From Lineus longissimus (Eukaryota > Nemertea > Pilidiophora > Heteronemertea > Lineidae): 64,000 bases of DNA. Positions 58,037-64,000 of this stretch are shown one piece after another. The position numbers and the translations under genes were made by a program. The notes beneath the pieces are model-generated. The model was given only the letters and a program-made list of their open reading frames with translations. It did no database searches and was not told where the DNA came from. How positions within the stretch are numbered: position 1 is the stretch's first letter; each line of letters begins with the position of its first letter. The stretch spans positions 5,053,501 to 5,117,500 of the forward strand of contig NC_088325.1 of the NCBI RefSeq assembly GCF_910592395.1, written 5' to 3'.

Positions 58037-59650
58037 ATGGCTGAAGGAGGTGAAAATTATGAAATGGATGATTACGATTCACAATCATCATCATCATCAT
58101 CAGGAACTTTTGAACAAATTCTAGAAATGAGAAAGGATGATTTAATTAATCAATATATTCACGCAAGATACAACACAGGTGAAATCAATAGAACTTTTCA
58201 AGATGACGGCACAACATACAACACAGGAGGTGAATATATCCAAATGGATGAGATAGATCCTAATACAGGTGAAATCAATAGAACTTTTCAAGATGACGGC
58301 ACAACATACAACACAGGAGGTGGAAATCTTACTACTGAAACTTCATTCAGTACACCAGAAAGAGTAAGAGGTATTGTCCCTGAATTGATGGAAAAGGAGT
58401 TAAGTTACGATACAATAGAGGATAAACTTGATAAAGCATTGGGAGGATCAATCTGGAATTATGACAAGAAAAAATTGAGTAATCTTTCACCACACATTAG
58501 TTACAATGGAAACAAACTTTATTACAATCCGAGAAATTCTGAATTTGATTTGATAAAAGATAAACGAGGAAACAAAAATTTATTTGAATATTCTGATAAA
58601 AATGGAGAAAAGATAAAGTTAATTCCTTTAACTAAGGATAATGGAATCTTCTATGCTGAAGGCACATTAAAGACTAAGTTTGGTACTAGATTTGTTGACA
58701 TGATTAGAGGTATGATTGCACCTGACCCACCAGTAAGGGAACCTACATTAGTAACCCCTGAAACACAGGCAGTAATTAATGAGGTAAACAGTTCAAACAA
58801 ACCAATAGATAAACTGATAGATTCTAATGATGATGAACTTAAATCACTGGGTTTTACTGAATATGCCTTGAGAGAACTTAGAGGGTTAAAACAGGCTGGT
58901 GATAAACTAGCTGCAGTAAAGAGGGATAAGGACATGCAAATAGAGGAATTAGAAAATAAACTTCATAATTTAACAAGAGACTATGTAAAGTCTGTAGAAG
59001 AAGATGCTAAAGATAAAGGAGAGTTGAAAAAGCAAATAGATGAACTAAATGACAAATTGCATGAGGAACAGTCAAAGGTATGGAGGTTAGACAATGACAG
59101 GGAGTCACAAACTAGAAGAATTAAACGTTTAATTGTTGATGTTCTAAAGAAACCAGATTCAACTATTCCTCTGAAGGACAGAATAAAGTTACTTTTTAAG
59201 ACATATGGTGTAACTATTAGCGCCATAATAACAGCTGTTGTAATGACATTTACAACTCTAGGTCTCAGTATCAGTAGTGCTTTAAGTGGTGCCACTAAAT
59301 CTGTAAAACCAACTCCAGGACCAGGACCATCTCCAGGACCAGACCCAACTCCAGGACCTACACCAGAACCTGGACCAAAACCATCAATACCAGATAAAGT
59401 AAAAGAAGGTCTCAAGAAGTTTGCTGAATGGCTAAAAGAACTAGCCAAGAAATCAGCTGCGGCTTTACCGGGAATCATCGGTTCTATCATATCATTTCTC
59501 CTGAAAACAATTGGTGCAGTTGTTGGCTTTCTAGCTGAACATCTGATCATAGCAGTTATTGCTATTGTGAGCTCCATAATTTATGGTTTAATTGGGGGTG
59601 TTAAAGCCTTAAAATCAAGTAAAACAGTAAAATCACGTAAAAGGTCTTAG
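58037..59650 (+). CDS. Coiled-coil membrane protein with Pro-Gly linker
   Basis: 537 residues. Acidic/Ser-rich N-terminus (1-25). A 20-residue unit (NTGEINRTFQ, then DDGTTYNTGG) occurs twice, at 46-65 and 76-95. Heptad-rich coiled coil at about 290-370. Membrane-prone segment at about 391-418. Pro-Gly linker at 425-450 (PGPGPSPGPDPTPG). Amphipathic Lys-rich helix at 453-475, then a long Gly/Ile-rich hydrophobic region at 476-520 and a basic tail. Such C-termini suit membrane insertion or penetration. The start is 10 bp after the previous stop, pointing to co-expression. I recall similarly built hypothetical proteins in PolB-bearing elements of cnidarians (unverified). Confidence 0.75.
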   Translation: MAEGGENYEMDDYDSQSSSSSSGTFEQILEMRKDDLINQYIHARYNTGEINRTFQDDGTTYNTGGEYIQMDEIDPNTGEINRTFQDDGTTYNTGGGNLTTETSFSTPERVRGIVPELMEKELSYDTIEDKLDKALGGSIWNYDKKKLSNLSPHISYNGNKLYYNPRNSEFDLIKDKRGNKNLFEYSDKNGEKIKLIPLTKDNGIFYAEGTLKTKFGTRFVDMIRGMIAPDPPVREPTLVTPETQAVINEVNSSNKPIDKLIDSNDDELKSLGFTEYALRELRGLKQAGDKLAAVKRDKDMQIEELENKLHNLTRDYVKSVEEDAKDKGELKKQIDELNDKLHEEQSKVWRLDNDRESQTRRIKRLIVDVLKKPDSTIPLKDRIKLLFKTYGVTISAIITAVVMTFTTLGLSISSALSGATKSVKPTPGPGPSPGPDPTPGPTPEPGPKPSIPDKVKEGLKKFAEWLKELAKKSAAALPGIIGSIISFLLKTIGAVVGFLAEHLIIAVIAIVSSIIYGLIGGVKALKSSKTVKSRKRS

Positions 59651-59698
59651 GTGACCTTCTATCAAAACAATGTTTAAAAAAATAATTATTATGTAAAT

Positions 59699-60841
59699 AT
59701 GAATAAATACATCTTATTAAAAGACTATTATTCTAGTGAGTCGGACTTCGTCCTGAGAGCAGAGCTCGAGTGGAACAATGAGAATCTTAAAGGATACATT
59801 CGTCCTAGGGTCATGGATAGAAATTTTAGTGAAGAAAATGTCAGCAAGAATTATGACAGTGGGAAATTTGATAAGCCTACTGAGACACACAAAGTAGTCC
59901 TGCCAAGAATGAAAGAATATGACGTCAGTACCAACACTAATGCTCAATTCTGCCGTAATTGTAAAAGGTGGACACTTTTTGAGTATCAAAAAAACTTGAA
60001 TTCAGCAAGGTACGCAGCTAAAACTGTGAAGTATCAATTCTGCACCAATTGCAATTCGACTACTTACGACGATGATTTTAAAACTCTTGAGATCAATATT
60101 GACAACAAGACACGTTACTTTGACAGTATTCTAAGGAAACTTGGATGGAGTCGGCTGTCCGAATCGGCAGTTAAGTATTTAAAGGACTTTGTGGAAGGGT
60201 ATTTACAGTGCTACTTTTCAAGTCACAGAAAATGTCTTAGTAAGCAGAGATATGAAAGTACTCTTCAGTCAGCCCTAAAAATGGGTATTAACACTCTCCC
60301 CTCTAAGTTTTGTAACCAAGGGTTACATGGTGAAGCCATGCTTTTTAAATTTCACTGTGGGGAATATGATTGGTTTCTTGCCATTGAATTTATTAACAGG
60401 GCAATTGGTAAACCGCAATTAACCGATGAGAATATCACTGACCTTAGACTAGTGTACTATGCTTTCCTTAGATTTCTGCATTACTGTGGTGTCAAGGTCA
60501 CCATTAACTACAAGGTATTTTTACACCAAGCCTTTAAAACGCTGAAAATTGATTATGTAATATTTACACCTTTTTTAACCAACAAGGAGCGAGTAAATGA
60601 TTTGGAGAGATTATGGTATGATTTCACTCAAAGTATTTTCTTCCAGAATTACAAGGTTGAGAAGGAATATGACCAGGATATTGACAAGCAGTTTGACGTT
60701 TTACTGAGTGCCAGTGCAGATCGAGACATTAACTGCATCAGTAATATTAAGTTTACACCAGCCGGACTTCGTCCTGAGAGCATAGCTCGAGCCGGACTTC
60801 GTCCTGAGAGCATAGCTCGAGCTAGTGTTAAGATGCAATAA
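59699..60841 (+). CDS. Zinc-ribbon-like protein with double-hairpin repeats at both ends
   Basis: 380 residues. Cys85/Cys88 and Cys115/Cys118 form a CxxC-x26-CxxC zinc-ribbon-like pair. Residues 130-330 are predicted mostly helical by eye. A zinc ribbon followed by helical domains loosely recalls TFIIB-like or other viral transcription factors, but spacing and motifs are not diagnostic. A repeat copy near the start (59741-59769) encodes SDFVLRAELE. Two perfect 30-bp tandem copies (60761-60820) encode AGLRPESIAR twice just before the end. Function unknown. Confidence 0.75.
   Translation: MNKYILLKDYYSSESDFVLRAELEWNNENLKGYIRPRVMDRNFSEENVSKNYDSGKFDKPTETHKVVLPRMKEYDVSTNTNAQFCRNCKRWTLFEYQKNLNSARYAAKTVKYQFCTNCNSTTYDDDFKTLEINIDNKTRYFDSILRKLGWSRLSESAVKYLKDFVEGYLQCYFSSHRKCLSKQRYESTLQSALKMGINTLPSKFCNQGLHGEAMLFKFHCGEYDWFLAIEFINRAIGKPQLTDENITDLRLVYYAFLRFLHYCGVKVTINYKVFLHQAFKTLKIDYVIFTPFLTNKERVNDLERLWYDFTQSIFFQNYKVEKEYDQDIDKQFDVLLSASADRDINCISNIKFTPAGLRPESIARAGLRPESIARASVKMQ
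59741..59769 (+). repeat. Double-hairpin coding repeat, copy 2
   Basis: GGAC-TTC-GTCC followed by GAGC-AGA-GCTC. Read in the 380-residue ORF as SDFVLRAELE, the same frame as copy 1. Confidence 0.85.
60761..60820 (+). repeat. Double-hairpin coding repeat, copies 3 and 4 in perfect tandem
   Basis: Two identical 30-bp units, GGAC-TTC-GTCC followed by GAGC-ATA-GCTC, read as AGLRPESIAR twice. This frame differs from copies 1 and 2. Confidence 0.95.
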
Positions 60842-60892
60842 AGTTGTGAAAACAGCATTTTGCACTTAACAGTCATTTTTCCATAATTTTAA

Positions 60893-61744
60893 ATGAATAA
60901 TCAGCAAATGAATAGTCAGACATATGCAGTGATTGAAAAACAGATGAAACAGATTGGTGTTATGAGTCCTGAGAGCTTAGCTCGAGTTGGGGCTTCTAAC
61001 CAACAGAATACTGGTAGTTACCAACAAAACAGAACTAACTTTCAACAGAACTGCTCTACAAATCAACAAGTTTCAAACAAGCAGTTGAATAGTTCAAATT
61101 TTGTTAATCCTAGTCAAGGAATAGTTAATCCCAGTCAAGGAATAGTCAATTATAGTTGCCAACTAGGCTCAACTCGAGCTACGCTCTCAGGACAAAGTCC
61201 GACTAGCAATCAACAAAATTTGAACTATTTGACTGATAGTGGCCTTAAAGCCAAACAAGACTTAGAGATTCTAGTTGCAACTGGTAAAAGCAAGGATTTC
61301 CTTAATAAACAAATAACTTTTAATGACTTAGATGATATGACTGAAAAAGAAATCTTAAAACACCATAGAATGTATGAAACAAAGATGGCTGCAAGACTTA
61401 ATGATTCTTTGGGTAAGACAGTAATTAAAGCTTACACTAAATTATCAAGGTGGTTATTACCAATAGATGATGAAGATAATCTTTATCATGATCTTAGAAA
61501 TGATTATTTGATAACTAACGAGTTGGATAAATGGCTTGGATGGTTGAGTTTGAGAATGGGACCATTAACTGCACTTGCCTCAACAACACTTATTACTTTA
61601 GGTCATTGTCATGAGGAATCATCTATGAATACATCGAGTATGACTGCATCAAATATGAATACACCAAATATGACTGTCTCTGAATGTGACAAATCAATAG
61701 ATGAAAGTCTAGATATCACAGGTAGTGATGATAAAGAAGACTAA
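60893..61744 (+). CDS. Gln/Asn-rich protein with conserved helical core
   Basis: 283 residues. The N-terminal ~115 residues are Gln/Asn/Ser-rich, with tandem VNPSQGI units, and hold two repeat copies (SPESLARV near residue 25; STRATLSGQSPT near residues 94-105). The core at about 115-235 is helical and ordered, with LDDMTEKEILKHHRMYET and NDYLITNELDKWLGWLSLRMG. The tail is Ser/Thr/Met-rich, then acidic. I recall a similar core in uncharacterised cnidarian proteins from comparable gene clusters (unverified). No catalytic motif is visible; a structural or assembly role is a guess. Confidence 0.7.
   Translation: MNNQQMNSQTYAVIEKQMKQIGVMSPESLARVGASNQQNTGSYQQNRTNFQQNCSTNQQVSNKQLNSSNFVNPSQGIVNPSQGIVNYSCQLGSTRATLSGQSPTSNQQNLNYLTDSGLKAKQDLEILVATGKSKDFLNKQITFNDLDDMTEKEILKHHRMYETKMAARLNDSLGKTVIKAYTKLSRWLLPIDDEDNLYHDLRNDYLITNELDKWLGWLSLRMGPLTALASTTLITLGHCHEESSMNTSSMTASNMNTPNMTVSECDKSIDESLDITGSDDKED
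60964..60988 (+). repeat. Double-hairpin coding repeat, copy 5 (partial)
   Basis: Only AGTCC of the first hairpin is left, then GAGC-TTA-GCTC. Read as SPESLARV in the 283-residue ORF. Confidence 0.7.
61174..61202 (-). repeat. Double-hairpin coding repeat, copy 6 (inverted)
   Basis: Reverse orientation; loops AAA and TAC on the + strand. Read as STRATLSGQSPT. The preceding AGGCTCAAC is shared with copy 8. Confidence 0.9.
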
Positions 61745-61793
61745 ATTAACCTGGTTATGAGAAAATAGTTCGAATTAAATTCGGCCAAGATAA

Positions 61794-62300
61794 ATGGAAC
61801 TTGAAACTGTAACTGATACTACTCGAGCTATGCTCTCAGGACAAAGTCCGACTAAAGTTTCAGTGTCTAAGAAACCTCGATCAGAGAAACAATTAGCATG
61901 GTCTAGAGAACTGGGTAGAAGATCTAAGGAATTTAAGAGGATAAAAAAGGATAAGACGACATTTAAAGTACAGGACTCCTCACCAAACAACAGAGTTGTG
62001 GAAAAGGAGGAAGAAGAATTAGAGGAAGAAGAACCACAATCTCAAAATACTGATGTATCACTGCGTGAATCTAGTAGTAATACTTATGTCTATGTACTAG
62101 GTTTAGGTGCAATTATTTTAGCATCATTTATCATGTTTAAGAAACTTCCTAAAAAAGTAAGTAAAGAGCAGCGATCAGGCTCAACTCGAGCTACGCTCTC
62201 AGGACAAAGTCCGAATGAAGCAGTCATGAAGGGATCAATTAACCCTCTTGTTAAACCTGTAGTTAAAGAGAAGAAATGTACTATTCCTTTAATGGAATGA
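61794..62300 (+). CDS. Small single-pass membrane protein with basic and acidic tracts
   Basis: 168 residues. A repeat copy at residues 9-20 (TTRAMLSGQSPT) is followed by a basic segment (KQLAWSRELGRRSKEFKR), an acidic run at 70-81, one membrane helix at about 97-114 (YVYVLGLGAIILASFIMF), then basic residues and a second repeat copy at about 129-140 (STRATLSGQSP). The basic part may bind nucleic acid or stop transfer. No family is recognised with confidence. Confidence 0.65.
   Translation: MELETVTDTTRAMLSGQSPTKVSVSKKPRSEKQLAWSRELGRRSKEFKRIKKDKTTFKVQDSSPNNRVVEKEEEELEEEEPQSQNTDVSLRESSSNTYVYVLGLGAIILASFIMFKKLPKKVSKEQRSGSTRATLSGQSPNEAVMKGSINPLVKPVVKEKKCTIPLME
61823..61851 (-). repeat. Double-hairpin coding repeat, copy 7 (inverted)
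   Basis: Reverse orientation near the start of the 168-residue ORF, read as TTRAMLSGQSPT. Confidence 0.9.
62186..62214 (-). repeat. Double-hairpin coding repeat, copy 8 (inverted)
   Basis: Same orientation, frame and flank as copy 6, read as STRATLSGQSP near the end of the 168-residue ORF. Confidence 0.9.
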
Positions 62301-62313
62301 TCTCATCAGGTGG

Positions 62314-62402
62314 TCAAGCTTTGCTCTCTGGACTTTGTCCTAGTCAAGCTTTGCTCTCTGGACTTTGTCCTAGTCCGACTTCGTCTTGAGAGCTCTGCTC
62401 GA
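62314..62402. repeat. Double-hairpin repeats, copies 9-11, clustered
   Basis: Two inverted copies in tandem (62314-62341 and 62344-62371, loop TTT) and one + copy (62374-62402). They fill the gap between the convergent ORFs and supply the last codons and the TGA stop of the minus-strand ORF (QSSQDEVGLGQSPESKA). Confidence 0.9.
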
Positions 62403-63324
62403 TTCTTAACTCTAAAGAAACCTCTGTTCCTCTGAAATTAACTAGCTTACCATTCTCATCAGTGATTTCGAATTTTATGTGATTAGTACACTTATTTATC
62501 GTTTTCTTACAATTCGGTTCGTATCGCTGCATTTTTATTTGGTCACCATCTTCTACAGGTATGATGCAGAAAATGTTAGATGGTTTATTGTTGTAGAGGG
62601 TATTAGCTTTGTCAACCAAATTAGCTTGCAGGAATAGATATTTCCTGTAAAAGTTGAGTGGTCTTGTGGAGTAGTATTTTCCTTTCTTGGTGAATTTAGT
62701 TTGCTTAAAGCCAAACCACTCATTCACCACTGTGAGCTGTTTTTCTATCACCTCTCTTATGGTTTTGCTTATTTGAAAACCTTCTGTGTTTCTCTCAATC
62801 TTGATTTTTTCATTTTTATCTAACTTGTCTACTTTCAGAGGGTACTCTTTATCCTCTGTAAGTTCAAGGGTTATGTAATTATTGTTATCACAGTAAATTT
62901 TCACATGGCTTATTCCAATTTCTTTTATGTATTTTTGCCATACCTCACAAAACTCACTTAAACTAAAATGTCGAGAGTATGGAAATGTGTATTGAGTAAT
63001 GGTGTCTTTAGTTGTGGTAGAATCATTTTCCAAATGCCGTTCGCAAATTTTCATGACTTCCTTTTCAAGTGTATCTGTTTCAAGTCCAGGAGCAAATAAT
63101 GTCCTACACCATAATTGTTTATCTAAGGGCTCATGTGTTGTAATTCTGGTTATTTCGACTAGAAATGAGAAAATCCTTACTCCCTCTGGTAGAAAATCAC
63201 CTGTCCACCATGAATTGTAAAAGGTTATCGATTTCAAAGTAATGGATTTTATGTCTAATTGGTCTGTTAAGTAGTACTCAAATTTGGCTTCATTACATTC
63301 TTGTTCATTTATTATGAAGTCCAT
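62344..63324 (-). CDS. Capsid-associated-like protein, minus strand
   Basis: 326 residues. An N-terminal phrase LKSITFYNSWWTGDF and a C-terminal domain with IFCIIPVEDGD, YEPNC and HIKFEITDENGKLVNF followed by SLELRIE. From memory, this C-terminal pattern (a short hydrophobic strand, then F/Y-P, then I-x-I-D-x-x-G-x-x-V-x-F) recurs in minor-capsid or penton-like proteins of PolB-bearing invertebrate elements; I could not check it. It is convergent with the previous ORF and divergent from the PolB-like ORF (56-bp gap). Its last 20 codons, including the TGA stop, come from the double-hairpin repeats at 62344-62402. Confidence 0.65.
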   Translation of the reverse strand: MDFIINEQECNEAKFEYYLTDQLDIKSITLKSITFYNSWWTGDFLPEGVRIFSFLVEITRITTHEPLDKQLWCRTLFAPGLETDTLEKEVMKICERHLENDSTTTKDTITQYTFPYSRHFSLSEFCEVWQKYIKEIGISHVKIYCDNNNYITLELTEDKEYPLKVDKLDKNEKIKIERNTEGFQISKTIREVIEKQLTVVNEWFGFKQTKFTKKGKYYSTRPLNFYRKYLFLQANLVDKANTLYNNKPSNIFCIIPVEDGDQIKMQRYEPNCKKTINKCTNHIKFEITDENGKLVNFRGTEVSLELRIEQSSQDEVGLGQSPESKA

Positions 63325-63380
63325 TTCTATTTAATTCAAGATATTTATTGAATTTAATAAATTTTAATCTAATAAATAGA

Positions 63381-64000
63381 ATGACTGATAAGAATCAGAA
63401 AATACTTTGCACTACATGTGACAAGTACATATCCTACAATAATATGGCTATTCACAGGAGAACCAAAGGTCACTTAAGTAAATTAAATCCGGATTATGTG
63501 CCTCTTGCTCAACCCCGAGCCCCATCCCTGATCCCTAAAACTATGGATAAGAAACTTGCATTTGAGGAAAATGAGCTAGATGGCATAAAGAAAGTGAGTG
63601 GAATAGAAATAGTAAAACAATTTGGCAAGCCTGTAGTCACCATTAGTTTGAAGATTGACAGAGAAGCTAAACAAGTGTATGAATACAGAGATAAATTAGA
63701 GGAGGTATTATTTCAACTCAATGATTACCATCACAAAATTAGCATATCAGTATTTGCTCAGTTTGATCGTCAGGGTGAAAGTGTAACACACCCCATACAG
63801 TCTCCAATGGAAAGCATAATTTCAAGGAACCAGGCAATTTATGCCATAACCAACCAGTTAAACTACATTAAGACACAGATTGAGGAAAGGTACTTTCAAG
63901 GTTCTGGACTTACTTTAAATAAAATAGAGTCTTGTAACATGACCATCTGTTCTTACAAGAGGTGTAAAGGTGGTCATTACACTAAATTACCATTTAAAAC
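63381..64000 (+). CDS. N-terminal part of a PolB-type large protein (cut by window end)
   Basis: 206 codons open to the window edge, start MTDKNQKIL. A C2H2 zinc finger at the start: Cys10-x2-Cys13-x11-His25-x5-His31. The part at about 130-206 has EERYFQGSGLTLNKIESCNM followed by GGHYTKLP, closely matching the pattern (acidic, F-Q-x-S-G, then N-hydrophobic, then G-G-x-Y-x-x-L-P) that I remember from the region before the exonuclease/polymerase domains of large DNA polymerase B proteins in invertebrate elements. No polymerase motif lies in the window, so this assignment is an inference. Confidence 0.6.
   Translation, partial: MTDKNQKILCTTCDKYISYNNMAIHRRTKGHLSKLNPDYVPLAQPRAPSLIPKTMDKKLAFEENELDGIKKVSGIEIVKQFGKPVVTISLKIDREAKQVYEYRDKLEEVLFQLNDYHHKISISVFAQFDRQGESVTHPIQSPMESIISRNQAIYAITNQLNYIKTQIEERYFQGSGLTLNKIESCNMTICSYKRCKGGHYTKLPFK

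Larger units (their letters stand above)
56319..64000. mobile_element. Virus-like element with PolB-type ORF (partial, right end outside window)
   Basis: Compact, AT-rich, intronless block, unlike the flanks: five ORFs on the + strand separated by 10-52 bp, one on the minus strand, then a divergent ORF running off the window. Gaps are 58027-58036, 59651-59698, 60842-60892, 61745-61793, 62301-62343 and 63325-63380. Contents include membrane proteins, a zinc-ribbon-like protein, a capsid-associated-like protein and a PolB-like N-terminus. No integrase, packaging ATPase or protease is seen in this part. Maverick/Polinton, adintovirus and related elements have PolB and similar gene density, so an endogenous virus or virus-like transposon of that broad group is the best reading. 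Confidence 0.7.

Noticed and set aside
58981-59577. 198-codon minus-strand frame opposite the coiled-coil gene
   Set aside because: Shadow of the + strand gene; its Pro/Gly run is the complement of the linker.
57821-62402. CRISPR-like array
   Set aside because: Copies are irregularly spaced, in both orientations and inside coding regions, with no uniform spacers.

Overview
The window reads as intron-bearing, repeat-rich DNA of an aquatic invertebrate. The taxon is not resolved. Evidence is small exons with GT-AG borders, tRNA-derived SINE traces, several LINE, Ty3/gypsy, pogo-like and foldback elements, and long stretches with no coding signal. Most of the 64 kb is nested mobile DNA. Three regions carry the biology.

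Region by region: 1-19 kb is non-coding, with a 3.7 kb foldback element (4165-7861) flanked by a perfect 9-bp target duplication and holding a second element, a ~146-bp satellite (10530-11305) and diverged repeat pairs. 19.6-22.4 kb is a ~60-bp minisatellite split by a 5'-truncated LINE. 24.3-29.7 kb carries pieces of a plausible host membrane receptor on the + strand: signal-peptide exon, transmembrane exon and a tyrosine-rich cytoplasmic exon in one consistent frame, with a LINE on the opposite strand in the last intron. 30.68-33.63 kb is a decayed intron-containing pogo/Tigger-like transposon with TA target duplication. 34.6-39.0 kb is a multi-exon, retrovirus-type integrase gene (minus strand), now broken by stops and by two elements inserted in it. 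39.4-41.5 kb is a TIR element with a MADF-like remnant.

42.1-51.4 kb is an LTR retrotransposon on the minus strand: protease remnant, RT, RNase H, integrase with chromodomain, a baculovirus-F-like envelope ORF and a RING-H2 ORF. Two in-frame stops break pol and gag is not recognisable.

56.3 kb to the right edge is the most unusual part: a compact, intronless, AT-rich virus-like element with six complete ORFs and the start of a seventh that resembles the N-terminal part of the large DNA polymerase B proteins of invertebrate Maverick/adintovirus-like elements. Several products carry membrane segments. A ~29-bp double-hairpin repeat recurs about eleven times in both orientations, mostly inside the coding regions and read in at least four different ways, always near protein ends or linkers and without breaking the frames. 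I consider this repeat family and its host element the best candidate for something undescribed. A near-palindromic ~130-bp hairpin at 56319-56448 may mark the left end; the right end lies outside the window.

No similarity search could be run. Family names below come from visible motifs and from memory of family patterns; the evidence fields say which.
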